35,467 nt of DNA from the NCBI RefSeq assembly GCF_000332215.1, contig NZ_ALWB01000024.1:1-35467 (forward strand), in the 5' to 3' direction. Under the pieces are notes generated by a model. It had not been told where the DNA came from and searched no databases. It saw only the letters and a list, made by a program, of their open reading frames with translations. This document shows positions 7,810-17,026 of the stretch, piece after piece. This DNA is from Pseudanabaena biceps PCC 7429 (lineage in GTDB: Bacteria; Cyanobacteriota; Cyanobacteriia; Pseudanabaenales; Pseudanabaenaceae). Numbering within the stretch: position 1 is the first letter of the stretch; each line of letters opens with the position of its first letter. Made by a program: the position numbers and the translations under genes.

Positions 7810-9036
7810 ATGACAAATCAGCCTAAACGTTCTAGCACTGCGTTACTTGTTGCAATTAGTTTTATTGGAAGTTCGGCAATTTCCACGATCGGCGCAACCT
7901 CTGCATTTGCTCAGACTACGTTTAATGATGTGCCTACGGGCTATTGGGCGCAAACTTTTATTCAAGAATTAGCCTCAAGAGATATCATTAAGGGTTTTCC
8001 CGATGGGGGATTCCGTCCAAACGATCCAGTAACCAGAGCGCAGTTTGCAGCAATGCTCAGTAAAGCTGTAAATAAGTCTCCTGTAAGAGGTACTGTTACC
8101 TTTGTTGATGTTTCCTCAAACTATTGGGCAGCCCCCGCTATTCAAAAGTCTTACACTACGGGCTTTATGTCTGGATATCCAGGTAACGTGTTTGAGCCTA
8201 CCCAGAATATTCCTCGCGTCCAAATTTTAGTTTCCCTAGCGAATGGCTTAAGTTATTCTGCTAGCCAACCAACTGAAACGACTTTACAAACCTATGCTGA
8301 TGCTTCAGGCATTCCGAACTATGCAAGAAATAGCGTAGCTGCGGCAACAGAAAATCGCTTAGTGGTTAATTACCCCAATGTGCAATTTCTGAATCCTAAT
8401 CAAACGGCTACTAGAGCCGAAGTTGCTGCTTTTATCTATCAAGCTTTGGTGAGATCTGGTCAAGCCAATGCGATCGCCTCACCCTACATTGTCGGGCAAA
8501 CCACTACGCCCCCAGTCCAAAATCAAACCAGAATTCCCGCAGGCAATGTAATTGCCCTTCAGTATTCTAAGGATAAGATTTTGCTGGGACCTGATGAAAA
8601 AGTACCTTTGACGCTAAATGTTGCTCAAAATATTGCCAATTCTCAAGGAGCTATTTTGATTCCTGCGGGTTCTCAAGTCGTTGGTGAATTGCGTACCGTA
8701 TCAGGTGGGACGCAATTCTTTGCTAGCGAACTTGTGTTTGCTAATGGTCGTAGGGTGCCGATTAATGCAACTTCTAAGGTTGTTACCACAACCGAAAAGG
8801 TTGATAAGGGTTTGAGTGCTGGCACTCTCGTTAGAAATGCTGCTCTCGGAGCAGGTGCAGCCGCAGCGATCGCTGCCGTCACAGGCGATCGGGCGATCGC
8901 CACCGAGGAAGTTCTTGGTGGTGCGGGTATTGGTACATTAATCGGTCTATTCTTAGGTCGCGATAGTGTAACTCTTTCTTCGGTTAACCCCAATACCGAT
9001 CTAGCAGTAACTCTTAACTCAGATTTACTCCTCTAA
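7810..9036 (+). CDS. SLH-domain surface protein with a conserved C-terminal beta/glycine-zipper region
   Basis: I chose the ATG at 7810, not the one at 7789, because AGGAG at 7795-7799 is correctly spaced for it and the signal peptide then starts properly (MTNQPKRSSTALLVAIS, cleavage after TSAFAQ). Three S-layer homology repeats follow: FNDVPTGYWAQTFI with a TRAQFA motif, FVDVSSNYWAAPAI with IPRVQI, and YADASGIPNYARNS with TRAEVAAFI. SLH domains anchor proteins to the cell wall. The C-terminal half begins GNVIALQYSKDKI and includes AILIPAGSQVVGELR, which resembles the beta-barrel of TrbI/VirB10-type proteins. It continues with an alanine/glycine-rich hydrophobic segment (NAALGAGAAAAIAAV, AGIGTLIGLFLG). 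Cyanobacterial homologues are known, but their job is unclear. Confidence 0.88.
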   Translation: MTNQPKRSSTALLVAISFIGSSAISTIGATSAFAQTTFNDVPTGYWAQTFIQELASRDIIKGFPDGGFRPNDPVTRAQFAAMLSKAVNKSPVRGTVTFVDVSSNYWAAPAIQKSYTTGFMSGYPGNVFEPTQNIPRVQILVSLANGLSYSASQPTETTLQTYADASGIPNYARNSVAAATENRLVVNYPNVQFLNPNQTATRAEVAAFIYQALVRSGQANAIASPYIVGQTTTPPVQNQTRIPAGNVIALQYSKDKILLGPDEKVPLTLNVAQNIANSQGAILIPAGSQVVGELRTVSGGTQFFASELVFANGRRVPINATSKVVTTTEKVDKGLSAGTLVRNAALGAGAAAAIAAVTGDRAIATEEVLGGAGIGTLIGLFLGRDSVTLSSVNPNTDLAVTLNSDLLL

Positions 9037-9064
9037 TTACAGCGCTTTGCGCTGACTTAAAACC

Positions 9065-9115
9065 CAAGAAAAATTTTAAAAGGCTTGTGAAGCAAGCCTT
9101 TTAAAATTTTTCTTG
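9065..9115. terminator. Long hairpin downstream of the SLH gene
   Basis: Perfect 23-base arms (9065-9087 and 9093-9115) surround a 5-base loop. The stem has an A/T-rich base and a U-rich 3' arm. It lies 29 bp after the SLH stop codon and is a good candidate terminator. Confidence 0.7.
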
Positions 9116-9174
9116 TATCTCTTAAAGCCTCAACAGGCTGTAACGTCAGTTCGAGTTAAACTAGCAAATTTTTA

Positions 9175-9263
9175 AAAGCCCAAAAGTAAAAGCCTTGCTA
9201 CGCAAGGCTTTTACTTTTGGGCTTTGAGGAAGCGTTTGCTACGCAAACCCTTCCTCAAAGCCC
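9175..9263. repeat. Two overlapping hairpins that share one arm
   Basis: The first hairpin has perfect 24-base arms (9175-9198 and 9202-9225). The end of its right arm, from 9219, is reused as the left arm of a second hairpin (9219-9239 and 9243-9263, one mismatch). The two folds are mutually exclusive and both carry the loop TAC. The 285-bp gap between the SLH gene and the transporter holds little else. Confidence 0.8.
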
Positions 9264-9268
9264 GTTTC

Positions 9269-9323
9269 AAAAAACAAAAAGATATAGCGATCGCACAGCA
9301 AGCGCTATATCTTTTTGTTTTTT
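9269..9323. terminator. Bidirectional terminator hairpin after the BASS-family transporter
   Basis: The 21-base arms (9269-9289 and 9303-9323) pair perfectly. An A-run on one side and a T-run on the other suit termination from both directions. The right arm runs into the stop codon of the minus-strand transporter gene, whose last codon is at 9322-9324. Confidence 0.75.
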
Positions 9324-10260
9324 ATTGAGTATTAAGGGAAGTTGTGCTGACCTCCGTTGATGGAACTTTTTGATTTATAGAGAATCTAGCAATCAATCGA
9401 ATTACCACAAATAAAGATAAACTCGTCACCACAATTACACTGATAATTGCAGGATCGTTAAAATTTGTACCCGCTACCAAGAGCGCTCCTGCGATATTCC
9501 GTTGAGCCGTGCCAACTCCAAGGGTTAACCTTGTATCGAGATTGGGTCCCCCAAGCAAATATCCCACGGCAAAGGCGACGACAATGAAAATGGCGATCGC
9601 GAAGACCATACCACTCTTAACCAGCTCAATTAGACTATTAAATTGTAAAATGAATGCTGAACCTATCCCTGAGATGAAAGCAAAGTTAGCAACTCGACGC
9701 AGGAATGGAGCGACAACGGTGGCGATCGCCTCAAAGCGGGATCGAATAAATAGCCCGATCGCTAAGGGCGGTAATAGAGAAATAAATAGGGGCTTCGCAA
9801 CTTGCCAAGGACTAATCTGCACACCATCTAAAACCAACGGTAAGACGATCGGCATAAAGATCGAAGAACCCAACATCAATATCATTAGCAATCCTGCGGC
9901 AAAGGCAAGGTTTCCATTTACGATTTGGGCTAACTTGGGTAATACAGGAGGTCCAGCGGCAACGGCAAGGATCGTAAAGCCAATTTTGATTGGTTCGCTC
10001 ACGGTCACAAATTGCAGTGCAATAAAAACTAAAAGCGGTACTATCACAAAGTTTGCCACTAACGAACAAATTACTAACCGCCAATTGCGAAGGGGTTCTA
10101 GGATCTGCGGTACGGTGAGACTCAATCCCGTGGATAGTAACATCGCTAAAATAAACAGCAAAAAGGAAAGTCGATTTAGCAGAGTAAAATCAATTTTATG
10201 GAAGTAAAAGTCTAGCTGTTGGATTAGAGGAGAACCGATCGAGGATAGCAATTCATGCAT
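9322..10260 (-). CDS. Bile acid:sodium symporter (BASS/SBF) family transporter
   Basis: The 312-residue protein has about nine or ten predicted membrane helices. Features of the BASS fold are visible: an early GLSLTVPQI segment, NFVIVPLLVF, the AVAAGPPVLPKLAQIV crossover, and a second inverted crossover near VGTAQRNIAGALLVA. The family moves organic anions with sodium; plant and cyanobacterial members carry pyruvate, keto acids or similar compounds. The substrate cannot be read from the sequence. The gene starts 15 bp after a HAD phosphatase on the same strand, so the two are probably one operon, perhaps transporting and dephosphorylating a metabolite. It ends at a shared terminator. Confidence 0.88.
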   Translation of the reverse strand: MHELLSSIGSPLIQQLDFYFHKIDFTLLNRLSFLLFILAMLLSTGLSLTVPQILEPLRNWRLVICSLVANFVIVPLLVFIALQFVTVSEPIKIGFTILAVAAGPPVLPKLAQIVNGNLAFAAGLLMILMLGSSIFMPIVLPLVLDGVQISPWQVAKPLFISLLPPLAIGLFIRSRFEAIATVVAPFLRRVANFAFISGIGSAFILQFNSLIELVKSGMVFAIAIFIVVAFAVGYLLGGPNLDTRLTLGVGTAQRNIAGALLVAGTNFNDPAIISVIVVTSLSLFVVIRLIARFSINQKVPSTEVSTTSLNTQ

Positions 10261-10275
10261 GGTGAATGAAGGAAT

Positions 10276-10926
10276 TTATAATTTAAATGGAATTAATGGG
10301 AGGATCTCTTTAGGAGAATTAGCAATCACGTCAGCACCATTATTGCTTAATTCTTCTGCGGAACCATAGCCATAGGTAACACCGATCGCAAAAACTTGGT
10401 TTTGCTTGGCGGCGATCGTATCATGGGAGCGATCGCCGATCATCACGGTTGCTTTTGCATCAAGGTTTTCTGCGCGCAAAATATGCCGAATTAATTCACC
10501 TTTAATGCTGCGTGTACCGTCTAATTCACTGCCATAGATGCCATCAAAGAGATCAGACAATCCAAAATGCTCGACAATCCGTTGCGCATACACATGGGGT
10601 TTAGATGTTGCTATATAGGTCTGATATCCTTCTGCCCGAATAGAAGCAAGGGTTTCGGGGATTTCAGGATAAAGCTCATTTTCAAATAAGCCAATGGTTG
10701 AGAAGCGATCGCGATATAAGGAAATTGCGCGATCGATCAAAACCCGATCCTCAGTTTGCAGAATTTTTGCAAAACTGGTAGTCAATGGGGGCCCAATGCA
10801 CCACAATAATTCATCGGTGGTTGGTGGTTCATTGCCAAGCTGGCGGATCGCATATTGAATGCAGGTCGTAATCCCAACCTTTGGATCGGTAAGGGTTCCA
10901 TCGAGATCGAATAGGATTGCTGCCAT
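10276..10926 (-). CDS. HAD-family phosphatase, phosphoglycolate phosphatase-like
   Basis: The 216-residue protein has the four HAD motifs: FDLDGTLTD near the N-terminus (nucleophile aspartate), IATSKPH (motif II), a lysine in SIKGELI (motif III), and MIGDRSHDTIAA (motif IV). The inserted alpha-helical cap follows motif I. It belongs to the Gph/PpaX/5'-nucleotidase-like subgroup and hydrolyses a small phosphate ester; phosphoglycolate or a nucleotide are possible substrates. It lies immediately upstream of the BASS transporter gene on the same strand. Confidence 0.88.
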   Translation of the reverse strand: MAAILFDLDGTLTDPKVGITTCIQYAIRQLGNEPPTTDELLWCIGPPLTTSFAKILQTEDRVLIDRAISLYRDRFSTIGLFENELYPEIPETLASIRAEGYQTYIATSKPHVYAQRIVEHFGLSDLFDGIYGSELDGTRSIKGELIRHILRAENLDAKATVMIGDRSHDTIAAKQNQVFAIGVTYGYGSAEELSNNGADVIANSPKEILPLIPFKL

Positions 10927-11064
10927 CAGAGTTTAAACTGCTCATCGATAGGGACTTGATAGCCATTAGCAAGGCGGTTATTGGAATTTCCAGCTGTGAC
11001 GATCGCGAGGATATAACCTCGGATTTTTTCGGTTATCACAGCAATTATCGATCAAACGAACCAC

Positions 11065-11113
11065 AGGGAAATTTTTGAAAGCGTTGCTTCGCAACGCTTT
11101 CAAAAATTTCCCT
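11065..11113. repeat. Perfect hairpin with core also present at 21385
   Basis: Perfect 23-base arms (11065-11087 and 11091-11113) have the loop TTC. The inner part (AAATTTTTGAAAGCGTTGC and its complement) is identical to the hairpin at 21385-21433, while the outermost bases differ but still pair. It lies in the 304-bp gap between the HAD gene and the arylsulfatase gene and could terminate the sulfatase transcript. Confidence 0.8.
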
Positions 11114-11140
11114 AGTTTGGGTTTAAGCGCAAAGCCCTAT

Positions 11141-11230
11141 AAGTAGCTAGGCGCAATTAAATATAAAACCCCAAAACCTGTAGCGCACGCTGCGCTACAG
11201 GTTTTGATTATGGTTTTTAATTTGGTTCGC
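11141..11230. repeat. Dispersed hairpin repeat with variable core (copy 2)
   Basis: The end sequence AAGTAGCTAGG-(C/G)CAATTAAA and the partner GGTTTTTAATTTGG flank a perfect 16-base stem (11172-11187 and 11191-11206; core CTGTAGCGCA). It abuts the stop codon of the arylsulfatase gene. It has the same end design as copies at 4947, 15998, 19623, 22150 and 35401. Confidence 0.8.
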
Positions 11231-13648
11231 TTACAACAAATCAATCTTGACCTGCTCTAAATTACCCGTAAATTTAAAGGGAATTTGATAGCTATCAATT
11301 ACAGTAGTCCCCGTATCTTGACCGATATCGAAGGTGTCATCAATACCAAAGCGAGCCGCTACGGTTTTGGCAATTCGACCCTCTGCAACCAGTTTATCAT
11401 TGATAAAGATCTTGCCCGTACCACCCGCACCGATCGCCCCCCCATCGGCATTGAAATCAAAGCGGATCTGGGACTTACCGATCGCGATCGGTTCCGAGGC
11501 TTGAATTGTCGTGTGATCGCTATTCAAGAAATTGTAAACAAAGGTCGGCTTCCCATCTTTTAAGAAAAAGCTCCAACCCGCAAACCGTCCTCCCTGCGTA
11601 GCTAATACGCCTTCAGCATCGGCTTTCGCTACCACATCGGCAGCAATCCTAAAGGAGCGATTTTTAATGTTCGGAGCGCTAATTTCAGGAATTCCCACAA
11701 CAGGAGTGTAGTAGGTAAAGCTACTTCTGCCATCATTGATATTCGGACGATGTTCGGTCTCGAAGCGTTGATAGAGGCGATCGTCAAGGGGAAATACCTT
11801 GTGCTTCTTTGCTTCCTTTTGGAATAGACTTTGGAGTTCCGCTAACTTCGCAGGATTCTCTTGGGCTAAATCCTTAGATTCGCTGAAGTCATTAGCAACA
11901 TCGTATAGTTCCCACTTATCTTCATCGAAACTCGTTTTAGAAACAAATTCCCAAGGTAAACGTCCGTGTCGCGCTGCTGCAACCCAGCCATTGTCATAAA
12001 TGGCGCGATTACCCAGCATTTCAAAATATTGAGTCTTATGGCGAGAGGGAAGCGCAGGATCGTCAAAGGAATAAACTAGACTAGTTCCTTCGATGGGCTG
12101 CTGCTTAGCACCATTGACTACTTCAGGTGTTTCTAGCCCTGCGGCTTCGATAATTGTGGGAGCGATATCAATCACATGGTGGAATTGACTGCGAATGCCA
12201 CCCTTATCCTTAATGCGATCGCCCCAAGCTACTACTAGTCCATTGCGAGTACCGCCAAAGTGAGAAGCAATTTGTTTCGTCCATTGGAAGGGACTATCTC
12301 CAGCCCAAGCCCAAGCCGCATGGTAGTGGTTGAAGGTTTTGGGACTGCCCAAATCATCAAGAGCTGCTAAAAATTCCGCTTGGGTTTCCTTAACGCCATT
12401 AAAGGTTTTGATTTGGTTTAATTCACCTGTCAAACCACCTTCAGCACTTGCACCATTATCGCCAGCGATGAAAAATACTAAGGTGTTGTCCAATTCGCCC
12501 AACTGGGCGATCGCATCGATCACGCGCCCAACCTGAGCATCGGTATGGCTGAGGAAACCTGCAAATACTTCGGCTTGACGGGCATAGATTTTCTGTTCCG
12601 TTGGGGAGAGCGAATCCCATGCGGGAATTTCCGCAGGACGAGGCGTGAGTTTGGTGTCAGAGGGAATAATGCCATTAGTAATCTGACGGGCAAAGGTTTC
12701 TTCGCGAACTTTGTCCCAACCTTGATCGAACTTGCCCTTATATTTATCAATCCATTCCTTGGGCGCATGGTGGGGCGCATGGGTTGCACCTGTGGCGAAG
12801 TACGTAAAGAAGGGTTTGTTAGGGGCGATCGATTGCTGGGTGCGAATCCAGTTAATCGCATGGTCGGCAAGGTCGTTGGTGATATGATAATCTACGCGAT
12901 CGCTAGATTTTTCGACAAACTTAGTATTCTCAACTACCGATGTATTCCATTGATCGGCTTCCCCCCCTAAGAATCCATAGAAGTAATCAAAGCCGAGGTG
13001 AGTCGGCCAGCGATCAAAGGGACCAACAGCACTAGTTTCATTGGCTGGCGTATTGTGCCATTTCCCGAATGCGGCAGTATTATAGCCATTACTGCGTAAT
13101 ACTTCGGCAATTGTGGCAGCACTGCGAGGAAGAATTGCGGTATATCCTGGGTAGCCCGTAGCAATCTCGGTTACTACGCCCGTATTGACGGAGTGATGAT
13201 TGCGTCCCGTTAGTAAGGCAGCTCTGGTGGGAGAGCAGAGGGCTGTAGTATGGAATTGGTTGTAACGCAGTCCCTTAGAGGCTAAGCGGTCTAGGTTAGG
13301 AGTTTCAATCAATCCGCCGAAGGTGCTTGTCTGTCCAAACCCAACATCATCGAGGATCACTAGCAACACATTGGGAGCTTTTGCAGGGGCTTTGATAGGT
13401 TGGGGAAAGTCTGGTTGTGATTCCTTGTAGGTTATGCCAATTTTGCCCTTAAAGGGTGGTTGTGGTAGTGGTAAGGAGTCGCCATAGTCAGCAAAGGCTG
13501 CTAATGGGGAAAAGCTGGAAAACACAAGGGCGATCGCAGTTAAAAAACTGATTTGTTTAGCGATCGCCTTTTTAGTTTCCCATTCTACAATAAACTTAAG
13601 AGAGCTTTCCCAAAAACCTCTCTTTGAAGAATTTGTAATTTTTGTCAT
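11231..13648 (-). CDS. Secreted arylsulfatase (type I, formylglycine-dependent)
   Basis: The 805-residue enzyme hydrolyses sulfate esters to release sulfate. The sulfatase signature CSPTR at residues 138-142 provides the cysteine that is converted to formylglycine. Metal-binding D100 and D101 (ILDDVGFG), [16 protein letters not shown], and a DNGAS segment are all in place. The N-terminus has a long basic region and then a hydrophobic signal segment ([15 protein letters not shown], with cleavage near AAFA), so the enzyme is exported, probably to the periplasm. A C-terminal beta-rich domain of about 170 residues (from [11 protein letters not shown]) follows the catalytic core, as in other large AtsA-type enzymes. 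The gene lies 117 bp downstream of the SLH porin on the same strand and probably belongs to the same sulfur-starvation regulon. Confidence 0.95.
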   Translation of the reverse strand: MTKITNSSKRGFWESSLKFIVEWETKKAIAKQISFLTAIALVFSSFSPLAAFADYGDSLPLPQPPFKGKIGITYKESQPDFPQPIKAPAKAPNVLLVILDDVGFGQTSTFGGLIETPNLDRLASKGLRYNQFHTTALCSPTRAALLTGRNHHSVNTGVVTEIATGYPGYTAILPRSAATIAEVLRSNGYNTAAFGKWHNTPANETSAVGPFDRWPTHLGFDYFYGFLGGEADQWNTSVVENTKFVEKSSDRVDYHITNDLADHAINWIRTQQSIAPNKPFFTYFATGATHAPHHAPKEWIDKYKGKFDQGWDKVREETFARQITNGIIPSDTKLTPRPAEIPAWDSLSPTEQKIYARQAEVFAGFLSHTDAQVGRVIDAIAQLGELDNTLVFFIAGDNGASAEGGLTGELNQIKTFNGVKETQAEFLAALDDLGSPKTFNHYHAAWAWAGDSPFQWTKQIASHFGGTRNGLVVAWGDRIKDKGGIRSQFHHVIDIAPTIIEAAGLETPEVVNGAKQQPIEGTSLVYSFDDPALPSRHKTQYFEMLGNRAIYDNGWVAAARHGRLPWEFVSKTSFDEDKWELYDVANDFSESKDLAQENPAKLAELQSLFQKEAKKHKVFPLDDRLYQRFETEHRPNINDGRSSFTYYTPVVGIPEISAPNIKNRSFRIAADVVAKADAEGVLATQGGRFAGWSFFLKDGKPTFVYNFLNSDHTTIQASEPIAIGKSQIRFDFNADGGAIGAGGTGKIFINDKLVAEGRIAKTVAARFGIDDTFDIGQDTGTTVIDSYQIPFKFTGNLEQVKIDLL

Positions 13649-13654
13649 TATTAT

Positions 13655-13732
13655 CTAAATTAAATTATCTAAATTAAAGATTATCTGAATTCAAGATTGA
13701 CTGAATTCAAGATTGACTGAATTCAAGATTGA
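13655..13732. repeat. Degenerate 16-bp tandem repeat directly upstream of the arylsulfatase
   Basis: Three exact 16-bp units, CTGAATTCAAGATTGA, lie at 13685-13732. They are preceded by two diverged units (14 and 16 bp) at 13655-13684. The array starts 6 bp from the sulfatase start codon and therefore lies in its leader or promoter. Confidence 0.9.
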
Positions 13733-13765
13733 CTAAGTGGCTGAAACTGTTCTAAATTACATTTT

Positions 13766-15706
13766 CTAAAAAGAAAATGTACTACGGATTGAGAAGCCCC
13801 AAATTGGTTCGGCTGTAGTGCCTTTGTCAGGATTGAGAACTAGAAAAATATCAGGAGTGATACTGATATTTTTATTAAATCGGTGGGTATAGAAAGCTTC
13901 AAATAGCCAAGGAGCAAGGGCATCTTGGCGAGCCGCGTTATCATTACTGGTCACATAGGGCGTAATTGCTACAAGAATACCGCCATGATTTCCTTCTTGA
14001 AATAGATCGAAGAATCCCAAACTTAAAGATGCGCTGAATACATTTGCTTTTGTACCAGTTTTCGATGCCGATAGATTAGTGGCAGCGGTGGTTGTAAATC
14101 CTCCACCTAAACCCACTTTGGGGAATATTCGCCAATCAAATTGTGTACCAAAAGTATCAGAAAGAGTCGCGACATCACCAAAGGGTTGAATTGCATTAGT
14201 TGTGCCAGTGGGACCGCCAAAGCTCACTTCACCAGCCCTCAGATCGCCATTTGTACCAGTCCAGTATTTACGGATATAGTTTAAAGAGGCGGCAAACGAC
14301 TCAGATGGCTTGTACGTTAATTGAGCTGCATAGGTGCTACTACCACCAAATAGACCATTACCATTAGCCTGATTAGCTCCATTAAGCGTACCAGCTCCTG
14401 GGTTAGCTGCTTGTACATCGCTAGCAAAGTAGCCAGTATGGAGTTGCAATTGCTCATTAAATCGGAAAGCAGCACCAATACCAGTATTGGTGAATCCAGG
14501 ACGGAAAATTATTGGATTAAAGAGTCCATAAACAGTTGCTGCTGTTGAGTTTCCACTCCGCAGAGGAGTGATTAAGGGAAAGAAGTCAAAAAACTGTAAT
14601 GACCTTGCCGATAGCCATATCGTAGTCTGATCGCCAACAGGAAACCGATAGAATAGTTGACCAAGGACAAAGCTTCCTGGCACTGTAGTGGAAGTAGAAC
14701 CATCAAGGGAAAAGTTAGCGACGTTAGATGGTGAAGCTATAGTTCCGCCCTTGGTTGTTGTTCCGCCAATAAGGTTCGCGATATTAGGAGTACCACTTGT
14801 ACCAATAGTGAAACTTAACAGGTCTTTTCCCGTAAAACTGGTATTGAATCTTAAATTTACAGCATAGGCAAAGACCGTATTGCTAGATCTGCTAGCTCCA
14901 GTGGATTCAGTTCTACCATTACTAACTATAGTTCCTAGCAAGAATTGTGCAGTACCAGACAATTTGGTAGTAGTTGAAAATTGTTGTTCTTCAAGTTTGC
15001 TAGTTTTTGTTTCAAGGCTCTCCACTCGTCCTCGAAGGCTAGCGAGCTCATTGGCAAACTGTTCCTGTAGTTTTTGCAAGGTAGCGAGATCTTCCTTACT
15101 AACTTTGTCAGCTAGCCCCGCTGAAATAATTTCATTGACCTTATCAAGGGCTGTATTCAAAGCTGCGGCGAATTCGTAGCGAGTTAATGATTGCTTACCG
15201 CGAAAGGTCCTGTCGGGATAACCTGCGATGACTCCATAGCGCTCAACCAGAGATTGTAAGGCGGTGAAAGCCCAATCCGTTGATTTAACATCGTTAAGTT
15301 GAGAAACAGAAGTAATTGCTGCGAGGTCGGAGTTTTGAGATGATAGATTAATATTGGGATTGGAGAGTTCTGTCACAGGAACTACTGTGGAACTTAATTC
15401 TGGTTGCTGCGTAGATAGAGGATTCTGTAATCCATTTCCTGAAACGTTGATTACATCATCGAGATTAACAGATGAACCCGCAACCTTGTTATCAGCAACC
15501 TTGCTATTGAGCATGGTGGCGTTATCCAACGCTTTTTTGATTTCGCCAACCTTAAATGTGGGGGCAGATGCGATCGCGGGTGGTGTGGATGATGAGTTTT
15601 CTGCTAATTGCTTAATTTCGTTAGCGCTTACTGATGATGTGCTAGCGATCGCAGCTAATAAAAGCGATGGAAAATATAACGCAATAGTTTGCGGAGCCCT
15701 AAACAT
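13766..15706 (-). CDS. SLH-domain outer-membrane porin (cyanobacterial OprB/SomA type)
   Basis: The 646-residue protein has a signal peptide (PQTIALYFPSLLLAAIA, cleaved near VSAN), a low-complexity linker, and one SLH domain (VSQLNDVKSTDWAFTALQSL, with AGYPDRTFRGKQSLTRYEFAA). A coiled-coil spacer follows (LATLQKLQEQFANELASLRGRVESLETKTSKLEEQ), and then a beta-barrel of about 400 residues ending in a C-terminal phenylalanine (IRSTFSF), the signal for outer-membrane insertion. Cyanobacterial porins of this type are often labelled iron-uptake or OprB porins. The position between ssu genes and an arylsulfatase suggests a role in entry of sulfonates or sulfate esters; that is inference from context. 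A TACGGTA-N12-TACCGTA dyad lies about 190 bp upstream. Confidence 0.93.
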   Translation of the reverse strand: MFRAPQTIALYFPSLLLAAIASTSSVSANEIKQLAENSSSTPPAIASAPTFKVGEIKKALDNATMLNSKVADNKVAGSSVNLDDVINVSGNGLQNPLSTQQPELSSTVVPVTELSNPNINLSSQNSDLAAITSVSQLNDVKSTDWAFTALQSLVERYGVIAGYPDRTFRGKQSLTRYEFAAALNTALDKVNEIISAGLADKVSKEDLATLQKLQEQFANELASLRGRVESLETKTSKLEEQQFSTTTKLSGTAQFLLGTIVSNGRTESTGASRSSNTVFAYAVNLRFNTSFTGKDLLSFTIGTSGTPNIANLIGGTTTKGGTIASPSNVANFSLDGSTSTTVPGSFVLGQLFYRFPVGDQTTIWLSARSLQFFDFFPLITPLRSGNSTAATVYGLFNPIIFRPGFTNTGIGAAFRFNEQLQLHTGYFASDVQAANPGAGTLNGANQANGNGLFGGSSTYAAQLTYKPSESFAASLNYIRKYWTGTNGDLRAGEVSFGGPTGTTNAIQPFGDVATLSDTFGTQFDWRIFPKVGLGGGFTTTAATNLSASKTGTKANVFSASLSLGFFDLFQEGNHGGILVAITPYVTSNDNAARQDALAPWLFEAFYTHRFNKNISITPDIFLVLNPDKGTTAEPIWGFSIRSTFSF

Positions 15707-15773
15707 TTTTATTTCTCCTCACGTAGAGACTAAAAAAACAAATTAGAAAATAAATTACAAAGATCGAGTTACG

Positions 15774-15806
15774 GAACTTCAAGTTGAACTTCAACCTGAA
15801 CTTCAA
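15774..15806. repeat. 12-bp-period tandem repeat in the porin leader
   Basis: GAACTTCAA occurs three times at a strict 12-bp spacing (15774, 15786 and 15798), 68 bp upstream of the porin start codon. Confidence 0.8.
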
Positions 15807-15891
15807 AAATATATTTTCAACATCGAGGATTGACTCTAGATATATTCTTCATGTCCAATCTACAAGCCTTTTGATTAACTCAAATCTAATA

Positions 15892-15917
15892 TACGGTAAA
15901 TACATGTTAATACCGTA
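15892..15917. promoter_or_regulatory. Candidate operator, TACGGTA-N12-TACCGTA (porin copy)
   Basis: Two perfect inverted 7-mers are separated by 12 bases, with ACATGT in the middle. The same dyad with the same spacing lies upstream of ssuC (19491-19516), and a degenerate form lies upstream of the sulfonate-binding protein (34137-34162). The regulator is not known. Spacing and symmetry suit a dimeric or tetrameric transcription factor. Confidence 0.7.
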
Positions 15918-15997
15918 GTATAAAATTAAGTATTGCATGTATATGTATTAAAAGCAAGGCTTTTAAATAATTAGAAAAGATAGAAAGGATAAATAAA

Positions 15998-16100
15998 AGT
16001 GGTTGGCATAATTAACACCCAGAATCAAAAGCTGTAGCGCACGCTGCGCGTGCGCTACAGCTTTTGATTCTGGGTGTTATATTTAATAAGGAATGCATAC
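15998..16100. repeat. Dispersed hairpin repeat with variable core (copy 3)
   Basis: Perfect 32-base arms (16013-16044 and 16048-16079) surround a TGC loop, flanked by GGCATAATTAA and ATTTAATAAGGAATGCAT. The GTAGCGCA core is like copy 2. It lies between the nitroreductase stop codon and the porin promoter, in a 438-bp gap that also holds the operator and the 12-bp tandem repeat. It may also act as the terminator of the ssu operon. Confidence 0.85.
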
Positions 16101-16144
16101 CCATTTGAAAATCACTATTGGAGAATTAATTCTCAAGCGGGGAT

Positions 16145-16993
16145 TTATCGGATTGCAAAACCAAGATTGTGTAGCACTTCTGTTAAGCGATCGCGACCAC
16201 CGAGAGCCGCCGCAGTTGCAATTCTGGCTGTGGAATGGGTTGACCAATCAACATTAACGCCCGTTTGTTGTTGCTGATAGAAATCAGTCATGATCCGATC
16301 GTATTCAGCGATCGCTTCTTCTTGAGCCTCAGTAGAATACTCCTCGCGATGGAGAACTGCTGACTGACCTAGCCGAGGCTTGACTATAGGAATATTATCG
16401 GGATCGGGATAGCCTACGCTAAGACCAAATACAGGAAATACTAAGGGTGGTAAATTTAGTTCCTTAGCTACAGCCTCAGGATTATTGCGAATTGCTCCAA
16501 CATAAACGGTTCCCAAACCCAAAGATTCGGCGGCAACTACGGCATTCTGGGCTGCTAAAGAGGCATCGATCGCTCCAGTCAGGAATGTCTCTAAATATTC
16601 CAAACCTTCAGAAGTTGAGTTCCGCGATTGGGCAATATTTCTCGCCCGCGATAGGTCGGCAAGCCATACTAAAAATAGAGGTACTTGGCGGATATGCACT
16701 TGATTGCGTGCTAGGACTGATAACCGCTCTTTACGGGCAGGATCTTCGACGGCTACTACACTCCATAGCTGCAAATTAGAAGAACTAGCCGCAGATTGTG
16801 CTGCGGCGATCAATGTTTCTAAAGTGCCTTTGGGTAAGGGTTTAGATAGATAGGAACGGACAGAACGATGGACTAACAAATTGCGAATATGTTCGTTCCA
16901 CAAAAAATCCTCCAAAAAATCCTCAGGGAAAGAACTGCCATAGCGATCGTTGAGAAGATCCGTTGCTGCCAATTTTGGGGTGGTAGTAGTCAT
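16145..16993 (-). CDS. NfsA-type nitroreductase family FMN oxidoreductase
   Basis: The 282-residue protein has the FMN-binding RSVRSYLSKPLP motif of the nitroreductase superfamily, the AAQSAASSSNLQLWSVVAVED segment, and the conserved AQNAVVAAESLGLGTVYVGAIRN core followed by FPVFGLSVGYPD, which matches the NfsA/Frp subgroup. Such enzymes oxidise NADPH and reduce flavins or nitro compounds. It is the last gene of the ssuC-ssuB-ssuE group (33 bp after ssuE). That supports a role in providing reduced flavin to a desulfonating monooxygenase, or in reducing an organosulfur intermediate. The exact substrate is unknown. Confidence 0.88.
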   Translation of the reverse strand: MTTTTPKLAATDLLNDRYGSSFPEDFLEDFLWNEHIRNLLVHRSVRSYLSKPLPKGTLETLIAAAQSAASSSNLQLWSVVAVEDPARKERLSVLARNQVHIRQVPLFLVWLADLSRARNIAQSRNSTSEGLEYLETFLTGAIDASLAAQNAVVAAESLGLGTVYVGAIRNNPEAVAKELNLPPLVFPVFGLSVGYPDPDNIPIVKPRLGQSAVLHREEYSTEAQEEAIAEYDRIMTDFYQQQQTGVNVDWSTHSTARIATAAALGGRDRLTEVLHNLGFAIR

Positions 16994-17026
16994 TAAGTTT
17001 TGAAGGTAATGATAGGAAAAGAAAGA

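Noticed and set aside
9509-10207. A 232-codon open frame on the plus strand opposite the BASS transporter
   Set aside because: It is antisense to a well-recognised membrane protein, and its translation is rich in K, R, N and P with no domain. It is a shadow of the transporter's codon pattern.
12545-12970. A 141-codon frame opposite the arylsulfatase
   Set aside because: It lies wholly within the sulfatase catalytic domain on the opposite strand and matches no family.
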